The notes below the pieces were generated by a model that worked only from the letters and a program-made list of their open reading frames with translations, ran no database searches and was not told where the DNA came from. This document shows, in pieces, positions 16,281 to 24,405 of a stretch of 46,982 bases of DNA. Origin of the DNA: Bacteroidota bacterium (lineage in GTDB: Bacteria; Bacteroidota; Ignavibacteria; Kryptoniales; JAKASW01); contig JAJZVO010000005.1 in the NCBI GenBank assembly GCA_021845665.1, positions 81,422 to 128,403 on the forward strand. Reading direction: 5' to 3'. The position numbers and the translations under genes are program-made. Every line of letters starts with the position of its first letter. The first letter of the stretch is position 1.

Positions 16281-17195
16281 ATGACCGAATATAGAAAGAT
16301 AAAGAGAGTATTTAAGAGCAGAGCCACGCTCGAAGGCGCCGGAGTACACCTTAAACGCGCTTTCGGATTCCACGAAGTAAAAATGTTCGACCCGTTCCTC
16401 TTGCTCGACGACTTCAGATCGAACAATCCCGAACAATATCTGAAAGGCTTTCCCTGGCACCCACATCGAGGCATCGAAACGATCACGTACGTTCTCAAAG
16501 GCGATGTTGAGCACGGCGACAGCATGGGAAACAAGGGTGTGATAAACGCCGGCGATGTTCAGTGGATGACGGCAGGGAGCGGTATCATTCACCAGGAGAT
16601 GCCGAAAGGCGACAACGCCGGCGGCATGTATGGCTTCCAGCTCTGGGCGAATCTGCCGAAGGCACATAAGATGATGGACCCGCGCTACCAGGAAGTGAAG
16701 AGCGCTCAGTTTCCCACTGTGACAAGGCAAAACGGTACGAAGATAAAAGTCGTGGCGGGAGAAATCGAAGGCGTCAAAGGTCCGGTTACCGATATCGTGA
16801 TCACGCCGCAATATCTCGACGTGACATTGCCAGCCAACGCGAGCTTCGACCTTCCGACCGCCAAAGGTCACAAGGTCATTGCGTATGTGATCGAAGGGAA
16901 AGGATACTTCACGAAAGAGAAAGACCTGTTCTCGTACGAGATCGAAGGTTCGGACGGCTTGATGACGGATACTAACCAGATTATAGGGAATGAGAGCCTG
17001 ATATTGTTCGATGACGGCGAAGGTGTGGAAGTGTCGACCGCCGGCGAGCCTGTCAGGTTCCTGCTGTTCTCCGGCAAACCTATAGGCGAACCTATTGCAT
17101 GGTACGGTCCTATCGTGATGAACCACGAGGGTGAGCTGCGTACCGCGTTCGAGGAACTTGAAAGAGGGACGTTCGTCAAGGAGCACGTCGCTTAG
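16281..17195 (+). CDS. Pirin-family bicupin protein
   Basis: 304 residues, two cupin domains. The metal ligands of pirins are visible: HPHRGIETI gives H60 and H62, and GSGIIHQEMP gives H104 and E106, the usual three-histidine-one-glutamate set. Pirins of this type bind iron and some have quercetin 2,3-dioxygenase activity in vitro; bacterial relatives also tune pyruvate dehydrogenase or stress responses. The C-terminal part has F-L-L-F-S-G-K-P-I-G-E-P-I, the conserved second-cupin strand. The start follows a strong GGAGGAG ribosome site. The protein is cytosolic. Confidence 0.95.
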   Translation: MTEYRKIKRVFKSRATLEGAGVHLKRAFGFHEVKMFDPFLLLDDFRSNNPEQYLKGFPWHPHRGIETITYVLKGDVEHGDSMGNKGVINAGDVQWMTAGSGIIHQEMPKGDNAGGMYGFQLWANLPKAHKMMDPRYQEVKSAQFPTVTRQNGTKIKVVAGEIEGVKGPVTDIVITPQYLDVTLPANASFDLPTAKGHKVIAYVIEGKGYFTKEKDLFSYEIEGSDGLMTDTNQIIGNESLILFDDGEGVEVSTAGEPVRFLLFSGKPIGEPIAWYGPIVMNHEGELRTAFEELERGTFVKEHVA

Positions 17196-17228
17196 CGGCC
17201 CGGTCAGAACCATCGCGTCTTGTTTCTT

Positions 17229-17263
17229 GAGGTCATGCCGGGAGCGGACCCGGCGTGACCCTC
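17229..17263. repeat. Long imperfect hairpin of the GTCATGCCGG type
   Basis: GAGGTCATGCCGGG pairs with CCCGGCGTGACCCTC around the loop AGCGGA, with one bulge and one wobble. This GTCATGCCGGxxxxxxCCGGCxTGAC form is a common dispersed intergenic repeat. It lies 34 bases after the pirin gene and could also stabilise its transcript end. A second short GC hairpin (CGGGGG/CCCCCG) is at about 17305-17324. Confidence 0.55.
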
Positions 17264-17360
17264 GAAGTTGTGAATTACCTGCGGATTGTTTAACATCAGA
17301 CAAACGGGGGAGTGGATAGCCCCCGCGGGACAACGACAAAACAAGAAGGAGCATTCTGCC

Positions 17361-17762
17361 ATGAAGAAGATCCTATTATCCTCGGCGACTCTCATCGGTA
17401 TTTTCCTCCTGACGTCAGCTGCGGCTAATGCACAGCAAATGAAAATGAAGGCAACGGGGCCGGAAGTCGCCGAATTGAAACTCGGCACCTCGGTTCAGGA
17501 CAGGGAAATCGCCGGGGCCGACTCTACATTCAAAATGGGCGAAAAGGTCTACGCCTGGATGCGGGTCACTCACGCCAGCGGAGACTCTGTGACGGTGACA
17601 TGGAAACACGCCGACATGACTCAAAGCACCACCGTTTATATCGGCAGCAATTCATGGCGCACATGGGTCTATAAGACGATGACCGCGTCCGGCGAATGGA
17701 CCGTCAGCATTTCCACACAATCCGGAAAGGTGTTGAAAGAGCTCACCTTCACAGTGAAATGA
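17361..17762 (+). CDS. Small exported DUF2914-like protein
   Basis: 133 residues from the ATG at 17361, which follows AAGGAG by about ten bases and begins a clear signal peptide (MKKILLSSATLIGIFLLTSA, cleavage near A-N-A-Q). The mature part has the DUF2914-like order: a strand with K-V-Y-A-W-M-R-V, V-T-W-K-H-A-D, a W-R-T-W-V-Y-K-T-M segment, and S-G-E-W-T-V-S-I ending in L-K-E-L-T-F-T-V-K. DUF2914 is a beta-sandwich domain of unknown role in envelope proteins. It is probably periplasmic. Confidence 0.75.
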   Translation: MKKILLSSATLIGIFLLTSAAANAQQMKMKATGPEVAELKLGTSVQDREIAGADSTFKMGEKVYAWMRVTHASGDSVTVTWKHADMTQSTTVYIGSNSWRTWVYKTMTASGEWTVSISTQSGKVLKELTFTVK

Positions 17763-18287
17763 AAGACCCTGTAATCTAGTAACGGATGAACGTGGTCGCC
17801 GTGATCACGGAGCGGGCTCTCCTTCCCCGTGATTCCCGGACCATAATTCGGAATCACGGTAAAAGCTTTCAAGGGGACCACTCAACTTCGTGGCTCTGAA
17901 TATCTCACGGAGTTCCACTAATGACACATTACGGCATCCCGCATTATCCTTTTGGGATATTGATGAGCTGGAGGAGCGCAGAGAGATACAAAATGCGTTT
18001 TCTTTTCTCTGTGGCCCTCCCTTTTCTTTCTCGGTGGCTCTCCCGAAGGGTCCTTCGGACTGTGTAATCGCTCAACTTCTGCCTGGCAAACAGAGGCTGC
18101 TCTGCTTCAAACATTTCAAATAGTTTTATACCCGTATGGTACTTGTGCGAGACGACTCTTCTCGACCACCCATGAGCACCGCAAGCGATCGAGATTTTCC
18201 TGATCCGATACCGATCGAACAACTCAAAGTGAAAATCGAGATTCCCGAAAAGTGGTTTGCTAACGTACCTGCCGGAACCGGGAGTTT
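17763..18287. other. Gene-free region with a 10-bp hairpin
   Basis: CCGTGATTCC (17827-17836) pairs perfectly with GGAATCACGG (17850-17859) around a 13-base loop. It lies 65 bases after the DUF2914 gene and is a candidate terminator or repeat. CCGTGATCACGG, a 12-bp palindrome, lies just before it, near 17800. Beyond it the 18.0 kb stretch has only short unconvincing open frames. A minus-strand frame at 17944-18222 has no recognisable domain. Confidence 0.45.
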
Positions 18288-18503
18288 CTATTGTGGGCCG
18301 GAAGCAAGCCTGTTCAACTCGTCCACAAACTCCGCGACCTGGTCGTCGCCGAAGCCCTTTTCTCTCGCCGCCTCCTCAAGCGTTCCCCATATCGGTTCTC
18401 CGCATGCGATGCACTTGATACCTTTCTCCATCAGATAAGTAACCGACGCCGGAAGGACGGATACAAGCTCTTCGATCGTTGTGTCTGCGCTCAGTTTGTT
18501 CAT
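18288..18503 (-). CDS. DUF1858 domain protein
   Basis: 71 residues, the full size of a stand-alone DUF1858 domain. It starts with the typical S-A-D-T-T-I-E-E-L-V-S-V-L-P helix, then V-T-Y-L-M-E-K-G-I-K-C-I-A-C-G with the C-x-x-C pair (C31, C34), and ends with helices T-L-E-E-A-A-R-E-K-G and V-A-E-F-V-D-E-L. DUF1858 proteins are small redox-disulfide proteins often linked to hybrid-cluster-protein operons; no such partner is visible here. The start is supported by the conserved first helix. Confidence 0.85.
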   Translation of the reverse strand: MNKLSADTTIEELVSVLPASVTYLMEKGIKCIACGEPIWGTLEEAAREKGFGDDQVAEFVDELNRLASGPQ

Positions 18504-18616
18504 TTGAAGGATTGGATGCGGGAGAAAGAAACGGGTTTCAAAGTGAAAGTGGGCAGGAAAGCCAGAAGGGAGAAAGAGGCTCGAGAACCTCTTCCTCCCG
18601 TTCTGCGAGGTTATTG

Positions 18617-19423
18617 CTACTTACTCGAAAGCATTATCGTACCGACTTTGGTCGTCTGGCCGTCCGTGACACTGATGTTCGAAATAGTGGTATCGTTGAA
18701 CGCCGTGTCGCTTGGGACTATCTGCAGGCTGTATGTGCCCGAAGAAAGATATCCTATCGTGAAATTGCCGGTGGTATCGGCGATAGTCGAGACCGTGTCG
18801 GACGAACCAAAAGCCGTTACAGTCGGCCGTGCGCTGTCGGGGAGCACGGTTCCAGAAATCGCGCCGTTGGAAGATGTCGTGATCACGTGGATGACCGGTT
18901 TCAAAATGAAATTGCCGCTAATGATGTTGCCTGCCAGTACAATGGATTGGCTTGCGTTGAAGTCAAGCGTGAGCACGTAAGTAATGTTTGACTGGATTGT
19001 CGTGTTGACATTCAGCTTCAAGCCGCTTTGCATCCCGCTGGGAATCGTCAGTGGATAACTAGTTCCTGCAACGACGACATTCGAACCGCTGCCGATAAAC
19101 AGCCTGACCTGTGAATAGCGTCCGGCCGGTACGCTAGCCTTTCCAATGACAGCGTTAACGCCGTTGGTAAGCTGCAGCAAGTTGTAAGTAGAGGGAGTGC
19201 TGTTCAGTGTCACCCACCCGGACGTGCTGTCTGACGTCGCGATGTGAGCCTGGACGCTGTCGACCACGATATTTACCGCGTCGAACGACCCCGGGCTGTC
19301 GATCATGTTTACCTGGAAAGTGCCGCTCCCCGCGGCCGACGTCGGTGAAGACGATCGGCTGCAACCTGTTACGAGGATTGCGAGAAACGCCAATGTACTG
19401 ATTATGACGACTTTTCTTACCAT
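18617..19423 (-). CDS. DUF4382-domain lipoprotein
   Basis: About 268 residues from the ATG at 19423. An ATG at 19435 is in frame, but the AAGGAG box abuts it directly, so the later start is more plausible. A lipobox follows the hydrophobic stretch (A-I-L-V-T-G-C, about 15-21), so the protein should be anchored in a membrane. The body carries the DUF4382 signature: G-T-F-Q-V-N-M-I-D-S-P-G, V-N-I-V-V-D-S-V-Q-A-H, and the paired strands of L-L-Q-L-T-N-G-V. The C-terminal part resembles a carboxypeptidase-regulatory-like beta-sandwich (I-S-G-T-V-L-P-D). Its role is unknown, likely at the outer surface or in the periplasm. Confidence 0.85.
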   Translation of the reverse strand: MVRKVVIISTLAFLAILVTGCSRSSSPTSAAGSGTFQVNMIDSPGSFDAVNIVVDSVQAHIATSDSTSGWVTLNSTPSTYNLLQLTNGVNAVIGKASVPAGRYSQVRLFIGSGSNVVVAGTSYPLTIPSGMQSGLKLNVNTTIQSNITYVLTLDFNASQSIVLAGNIISGNFILKPVIHVITTSSNGAISGTVLPDSARPTVTAFGSSDTVSTIADTTGNFTIGYLSSGTYSLQIVPSDTAFNDTTISNISVTDGQTTKVGTIMLSSK

Positions 19424-19667
19424 TGTCCTACTCATCTCCTTTGCATGTGTGACAGAATCACGCAATCGGCGTGCCGGTTGTAATATACTCATCGGTTCAG
19501 AAAAGGGAAGTGCTGAATGGAATTCAGTGAATTATTTGCACCGACTCGCGCAAACCGTGCGCACACCGACCTTCAAACCCCGTGGAGTCGCTTCTATGAT
19601 AGAGCGAGTGAGGCGCTTGACACTTTCCGGGAATTATAAGATCGACTTGAATAGGCTGCCGTCTACC

Positions 19668-20946
19668 TCATTTCAACAATACGATCTTGCGTGACATCGT
19701 TAAGCCGCCCGCCCGTAGCCTGCACAGGTAAACTCCGCTCGACGCCTGAGTACCGTGGTCATCTCTCCCGTCCCAGCGAACTGTGTAGTTGCCCGCCGGG
19801 AGTTCTTTTGCCAACAAGCGCTTTAAAGGACTCTGTGGAGAAAGCCTTTCTCGGCATCGGAGAGCTCAGTGCCGGAGAGCTCCTTGCGCAAAATCGAGTC
19901 GAGAGTGTCGGCCGCGTTTCTTAGATTATGAAAATACGCTGCTCCGTTTGTGGCATTATATGGAGGATGGCTGAACTTCAAGAAAGCCGCATCGGCGAAG
20001 GAGCTGTGAAAGAATCCTTTGGAACGCGAACGATTTGGTCAGTAAAGTATCCTGGAATTCTCTCCACCGCGTCGTATCCAGGAGTTCGTGAGCGTCCAGC
20101 AGGTTAATCGAGTTCGTTACCGAAGCTAAGTTCGGAAGAGTCACATTATGAGACTCGCCGACGAAATACTTAATGATGTCGTCTATCATCCCGAGGCGCG
20201 AAATGGTGTTTCCCGCTTCCACTAGCTCCTTGATAAGCACCGCATCGATCGTCTGTCTCTGTATGCCTGCGTCCGTCTGTATGTTGTCGATCGACTTCGG
20301 CGATGTCAGATGCAGTTCGATTCTACCGAGCCACATCATCGCCTTGAAATAGCGAGTCAGCTGCTGAGACTGGGTATAATGACCGCGCGGCGTGAACTGG
20401 CTGAAATCTATTTCCCGCGGCGCAGAAGAGAAAAGCGGATACTCCACAACATTCTGCTCCGATACGAATCAGAGGAGAGAATCAGCGAGTGACGAGTTAT
20501 CCGCATGAACCGGAGAAGCGGAGCCGTCAAGAAGCCAACGGGGAACAGTAAGGTAAACGTCCACGTCCCTGAGCATCGTCTTCATTTCCGGGTAACCGGA
20601 ATATTTCATTGCAAGGAAAGGGAGCTGCATGTGCATCGCAGCAAGGAGTGAATCGAGCTCCGGAATAAGCGTCTTCTCCTCGACGCTCATTAGAATTGCG
20701 TCGTAGGACATATGGATTTAATGCAGAATGGCGTCGGTGGAGATGAATACCGGGAGATCTTTATGGTACACATCCGCAAAAGCTGTCCCGAACGAGTAGT
20801 TGCTCAGTCTCTCCGTAACGACAAAGCCATTCCTTTTCGGGAATTGCTTGTGAATCGACGCTGAAATTGCTCCCCTGCTGGGCGTACCCGATGCCCGTGA
20901 GGAGTCCAACCCAAAGCGCTACAGACGATACGCACGACTTCTTCAT
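19668..20946 (-). pseudogene. Decayed DUF3160 protein with T9SS-type C-terminal domain
   Basis: At least four frame fragments in order make one dead gene. A signal peptide-like start is at 20946 (M-K-K-S-C-V-S-S-V-A-L). The DUF3160 core motif Y-H-K-D-L-P-V-F-I-S-T-D-A-I-L-H ends at 20718. Y-D-A-I-L-M-S-V-E-E-K-T and P-R-W-L-L-D-G lie within 20469-20711. D-F-S-Q-F-T-P-R-G-H-Y-T and Y-F-K-A-M-M-W-L-G-R lie within 19956-20447. Finally a FlgD/T9SS-like tail, L-P-A-G-N-Y-T-V-R-W-D-G-R-D, S-S-G-V-Y and R-K-I-V-L-L-K, stops at 19668. The whole span is under 1.3 kb, whereas DUF3160 proteins are usually 700-900 residues, so large internal deletions accompany the frameshifts and stops. Confidence 0.75.
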
Positions 20947-21162
20947 CGTCTTATCCTCCCTGTTTGATGCGTTATGAAGTCACGCATACACGCCCCGGTA
21001 TTTCAACTCAAAGCAGTCACGTGGCCACTGCCGGCGCCGCGGTCTCCTCCTGTCACGGGTGCATGACATCGTGCAACGCCAGTTAGCTTGAATTTGGTGG
21101 ATGGTCTGAGTAAAATCACACGGTTCTTTTGTCGCTCAACATATCCTCACGGGAGATGCAAG

Positions 21163-21585
21163 ATGGAAATCAGCGTGATAGACGCGAGCAATTACTTCAA
21201 GGGGCTGTTGCTCCTCATTAGAAAAGACCATAAAGTCACGGATCCGGAGGCGGCCATGATATCCCGCATCGGCAAGCAGCTCGGATTCGAGAGGGAATTT
21301 TGCGAGACCGCCATCAGGGAAATCATCACAAACAAATACATCGAAGACGACCCGCCGCTATTCTCTTCCCGAGAACTTGCAATGATGTTCGTAAAAGACA
21401 GCCTGGCGGTAGCGCTTTCTGATGGTATACTGGACTACAAAGAAGAGAAGTGGCTGCGGACAGTAGTGGACAGGAACCAGTTGAGCAGACGCTGGTTCGT
21501 CAGGGAGCTCGAGAATGCTGCCTCGCAAAGAAGAAACGTGGATCATCTCGAGGCGGACGGACTCACGGTAATGTACACTGTATAG
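21163..21585 (+). CDS. TerB-like small helical protein
   Basis: 140 residues from the ATG at 21163, preceded by GGGAG. The helices D-H-K-V-T-D-P-E-A-A-M-I-S-R-I-G and F-C-E-T-A-I-R-E-I, followed by F-V-K-D-S-L-A-V-A-L-S-D-G-I-L-D-Y-K-E-E-K-W-L, resemble the TerB/DjlA N-terminal helical domain, where the second D-x-[DE]-G segment is the metal-associated loop. TerB-type domains bind divalent cations and appear in tellurite-resistance and stress proteins. No partner ter genes are nearby, so the assignment is by fold similarity only. Confidence 0.6.
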   Translation: MEISVIDASNYFKGLLLLIRKDHKVTDPEAAMISRIGKQLGFEREFCETAIREIITNKYIEDDPPLFSSRELAMMFVKDSLAVALSDGILDYKEEKWLRTVVDRNQLSRRWFVRELENAASQRRNVDHLEADGLTVMYTV

Positions 21586-21907
21586 CCGGAGAATAGCGGA
21601 GTCCATCGCTGAGACGGTAACCACAGGCATAACCTCCTCACTGACCACATTCATCAAAGTCACTTTTTCCCAAATTTAGATATCCAGACATCTCAATGTT
21701 CACTTTGCCAAGAAATCGGGAACGCCTAAGGCGGCTATCGTCGTTAGACTCTATATTGGCGCGCAATTAACTAGGGGCAGAAATAGGAGAGTTGTTTAAG
21801 ATCGGCACGATAATACCCGGCATCCATAAGGCGACGTACTATACTTTTTCTTCCGCCGAAAAAACGGCCATCATCGCCTCTCAGAATAAAACCGAAGGAC
21901 CCGAGAG
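21586..21907. other. Spacer without recognised features
   Basis: 322 bases between two plus-strand genes. No open frame, hairpin with a T tract, tRNA or repeated motif was noticed. The promoter of the TMEM175-like gene probably lies here but could not be assigned with confidence. Confidence 0.3.
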
Positions 21908-22483
21908 ATGAGCAAAGGGAGAATGGAAGCGTTCAGCGACGGCGTTCTCGCGATCATCATAACCATTATGGTCCTCGATCTCGCAATGCCGCGTGGGAAA
22001 ACACCGGGTTCGCTAGTGCCGCTCATACCAGTCTTCCTCAGCTATATACTGAGCTTCATCAACCTTGGGATTTACTGGAACAATCATCACCACATGCTGC
22101 AGGCGGTAAGTCACGTCAACGAACGGGTCCTCTGGGCAAACCTGCATCTTCTTTTCTGGCTTTCTCTCTTTCCGTTCGGTACGGCGTGGATGGGCGAGAA
22201 CAGCTTCGCAGTGTGGCCCGTTGTCGCGTACGGTGTCATCTTGCTTTTCGCGGCAATTGCATACTTCATACTTGCGAAGACGCTCGTCACATTGCACGGG
22301 AAGGATTCTGTAATCGCAGTTGCTCTCGGACACGACTTCAAAGGAAAGATATCGATCGTGATTTATATCGCAGCGATCGCATCAAGTTTACTTAGCAGAT
22401 GGATAACCTGTGCGTTGTATGTTGCAGTTGCCGTAATGTGGCTCGTTCCGGACAGGCGAATCGAAAAAACGCTCGCCGGCTGA
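21908..22483 (+). CDS. TMEM175/DUF1211-family potassium-channel-like membrane protein
   Basis: 191 residues with six predicted membrane helices, the normal size of bacterial TMEM175 proteins. The N-terminal signature R-M-E-A-F-S-D-G (5-12) starts the first pore-lining helix; F-S-D-G is the family hallmark, and the following I-I-I-T-I-M-V-L-D-L supplies the hydrophobic pore constriction. N-H-H-H and N-x-x-x-L-x-F-W are also conserved. Bacterial members form tetrameric leak-type potassium channels. The protein lies in the inner membrane. The ATG at 21908 directly precedes the conserved helix. Confidence 0.92.
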   Translation: MSKGRMEAFSDGVLAIIITIMVLDLAMPRGKTPGSLVPLIPVFLSYILSFINLGIYWNNHHHMLQAVSHVNERVLWANLHLLFWLSLFPFGTAWMGENSFAVWPVVAYGVILLFAAIAYFILAKTLVTLHGKDSVIAVALGHDFKGKISIVIYIAAIASSLLSRWITCALYVAVAVMWLVPDRRIEKTLAG

Positions 22484-22553
22484 ATTGCCGTTCGTTTGAG
22501 CTCCCCTTCTCCGGGATGTCGGCCTTTCAGGAAAACGGAAGGAGTCGCCAAGT

Positions 22554-23060
22554 ATGATTGAGAATCAAGAATTCCCTGCTTCGCCGCCGTTCAAGCAGGC
22601 GGGAGCAGTCAAGCCGATTCTTTCGGCCTGGCTTCTTGCCGGGACCCTCGACATTGCCGTTGCGTCGATTTACTACCCGCTGGCCTATGGGCTGAGATTG
22701 ATCGTTCTTTACCGGGGAATCGCAAGCGGTGTCCTCGGAGCCGCTGCTTTCTCCGGCGGGATAAGGACCGCCGTGCTTGGGCTGGCGCTGCACTATTTGA
22801 TCGCACTGATATGGACCTCCTTTTTCTTCTTCTTTTTTCCGCTCGTGAGAAAATTATCGAGGAATATTTCTCTTAACGCGGCGGGGTACGGAATTTTTGT
22901 GTCATGCGCCATGACATTTGTGGTTCTCCCTCTCAGCAATGTGCGTCACAGGAGCCAGCCGTTGAATATTCTCCACTTCGCGATAGATACCGCGATACTC
23001 ATTTTTACAATCGGAACGCCTATCTCGACAATCATCGGAAAGTATTATTCGCGTAAATGA
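22554..23060 (+). CDS. Four-helix membrane protein, tandem paralogue 1 (unnamed family)
   Basis: 168 residues with about four hydrophobic segments. Recognisable features shared with the next gene are A-W-L-L-A-G-T-L-D-I-A-V-A, G-I-A-S-G-V-L-G-A-A-A-F-S-G-G, L-H-Y-L-I-A-L-I-W-T, V-V-L-P-L-S and the ending G-T-P-I-S-T-I-I-G-K-Y-Y-S. I know this arrangement from many Bacteroidota and Proteobacteria membrane proteins of unknown function, loosely like the YagU/DUF1440 group. Its TGA overlaps the next start (ATGA), so translation of the two is coupled. Confidence 0.8.
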   Translation: MIENQEFPASPPFKQAGAVKPILSAWLLAGTLDIAVASIYYPLAYGLRLIVLYRGIASGVLGAAAFSGGIRTAVLGLALHYLIALIWTSFFFFFFPLVRKLSRNISLNAAGYGIFVSCAMTFVVLPLSNVRHRSQPLNILHFAIDTAILIFTIGTPISTIIGKYYSRK

Positions 23061-23575
23061 ATAGAAGATACTCGGCGTTGAAAGCAATATTCGCCGCGTG
23101 GCTGGTTGCAGCTACGCTGGATACAACCGCGGCCACGTTGAATTATCTATTCACCTTCGGCGGGAGGCTGACGATACTCTACCAGTTCATAGCGAGCGGC
23201 GTGTTCGGAAGAAACGCGTTCGCGGGCGAACTCTTGATGGCGTTTCTCGGCCTCCTCTTTCATTACACGATTGCGCTTATATGGACTCTCATCTTCTACT
23301 TCGTGTATCCCAGGGTGAAGCCTTTTCATAGGAACAGGCTCGTGACCGGCGTTATCTACGGGCTCGTCGTGTGGACGGCCATGAATTTGGCGGTTCTTCC
23401 TTTGAGCGGCGTGCCTCATACGCCTTTCCGCCCCGTTCAAACCACACTCGCCATTCTTTATGTGGTATTCTGCATCGGTGTGCCCATATCGATGATCATC
23501 GGAAAGTACTACTCAATTGATCATGCTAATCACCGGCAGGCCGGATTTGATAACGAAACATTAACTCACTCTTAA
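23057..23575 (+). CDS. Four-helix membrane protein, tandem paralogue 2
   Basis: 172 residues, homologous to the preceding gene over its whole length. It has A-W-L-V-A-A-T-L-D-T-T-A-A, Y-Q-F-I-A-S-G-V-F-G-R-N-A-F-A-G-E, L-F-H-Y-T-I-A-L-I-W-T and G-V-P-I-S-M-I-I-G-K-Y-Y-S, then a longer polar C-terminal tail. The tandem arrangement, the 4-base overlap and the moderate divergence suggest an old local duplication whose products may form a hetero-oligomer in the inner membrane. The function is unknown. Confidence 0.8.
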   Translation: MNRRYSALKAIFAAWLVAATLDTTAATLNYLFTFGGRLTILYQFIASGVFGRNAFAGELLMAFLGLLFHYTIALIWTLIFYFVYPRVKPFHRNRLVTGVIYGLVVWTAMNLAVLPLSGVPHTPFRPVQTTLAILYVVFCIGVPISMIIGKYYSIDHANHRQAGFDNETLTHS

Positions 23576-23650
23576 GTGAAGTGAAGAGGAATATCCGTTA
23601 TATTCATAAAGAAGTTCGTAGAAAAGGCTAATACAAATCGGGCAAACCTA

Positions 23651-24232
23651 ATGAAGAGAATATGTGTTTATTGTGCATCAAGCAGTAAGATAGACGAATC
23701 ATATTTTGAGGCGGCGGAGAGACTCGCCGCCCAGCTTGTCTCTCACGATGTGACCATAGTTTACGGAGGCGGGGCGGCAGGATTGATGGGATGTATCGCG
23801 GATACTGCGATCGAACATGGCGGGCACGTCGTCGGGATAATTCCGAAGTTCATGACGGAAGTCGAGTGGCAGCATAAGGATCTCGAAGAGATACACGTCG
23901 TCTCCGATATGCATGAGAGGAAAAAGAAGCTTCTCGAAGGCACCGATGCTGTGATTGCTCTTCCCGGCGGGAGCGGGACGCTTGAGGAGCTCCTGGAAGC
24001 TATCTCGATGAAGCGGCTCGGCTTTTACACGAAGCCGATAGTGATCCTGAACATTAATAATTACTACGCGCCGCTGATCGAGATGCTCGAGAGAAGCATT
24101 CGCGAGAACTTCATGTCGGAGACTCACCGGAAGATGTGGACTGTCTTGTCGGATCCGGACGATATAATGAGCGCTATCGAAAGCTCTCCGGAGTGGTCCG
24201 CGGACGCGATCTCATTTGCAGCAGTGAAATAG
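23651..24232 (+). CDS. LOG-family (TIGR00730) nucleotide phosphoribohydrolase
   Basis: 193 residues, standard length for LOG/YvdD proteins, which release bases from nucleoside 5'-monophosphates and, in plants and some bacteria, activate cytokinins. The two signatures are intact: the Rossmann start I-C-V-Y-C-A-S-S with Y-G-G-G-A-A-G-L-M-G (38-47), and PGGSGTLEE (105-113), the P-G-G-x-G-T-x-x-E active-site loop. M-H-E-R-K (87-91) supplies the conserved arginine. No good ribosome site is seen before the ATG, which is common in this phylum. It is cytosolic. Confidence 0.93.
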   Translation: MKRICVYCASSSKIDESYFEAAERLAAQLVSHDVTIVYGGGAAGLMGCIADTAIEHGGHVVGIIPKFMTEVEWQHKDLEEIHVVSDMHERKKKLLEGTDAVIALPGGSGTLEELLEAISMKRLGFYTKPIVILNINNYYAPLIEMLERSIRENFMSETHRKMWTVLSDPDDIMSAIESSPEWSADAISFAAVK

Positions 24233-24405
24233 GAAAGCGTCAAACGGCAAGTACCAAGTTCCAATAAAGAGCTAACTTCCAAAGAGATGAACGGATACTT
24301 CATGCTGTCATGTCAACGTTGTTCCTTTGTCCCCGTTTCACGCACGTATCGAATCTTTGTGGATAAACTCCATTTTTGTGAGGCTGCGCGGAGCTTCGTC
24401 GTCCA

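Noticed and set aside
16167-17354. 395-codon minus-strand open frame opposite the pirin gene
   Set aside because: It is an antisense shadow; pirin is confirmed by its metal-binding motifs.
17944-18222. 92-codon minus-strand open frame in the spacer before the DUF1858 gene
   Set aside because: It is basic and without a known domain, signal or ribosome site, and no neighbour overlaps it in an operon-like way.
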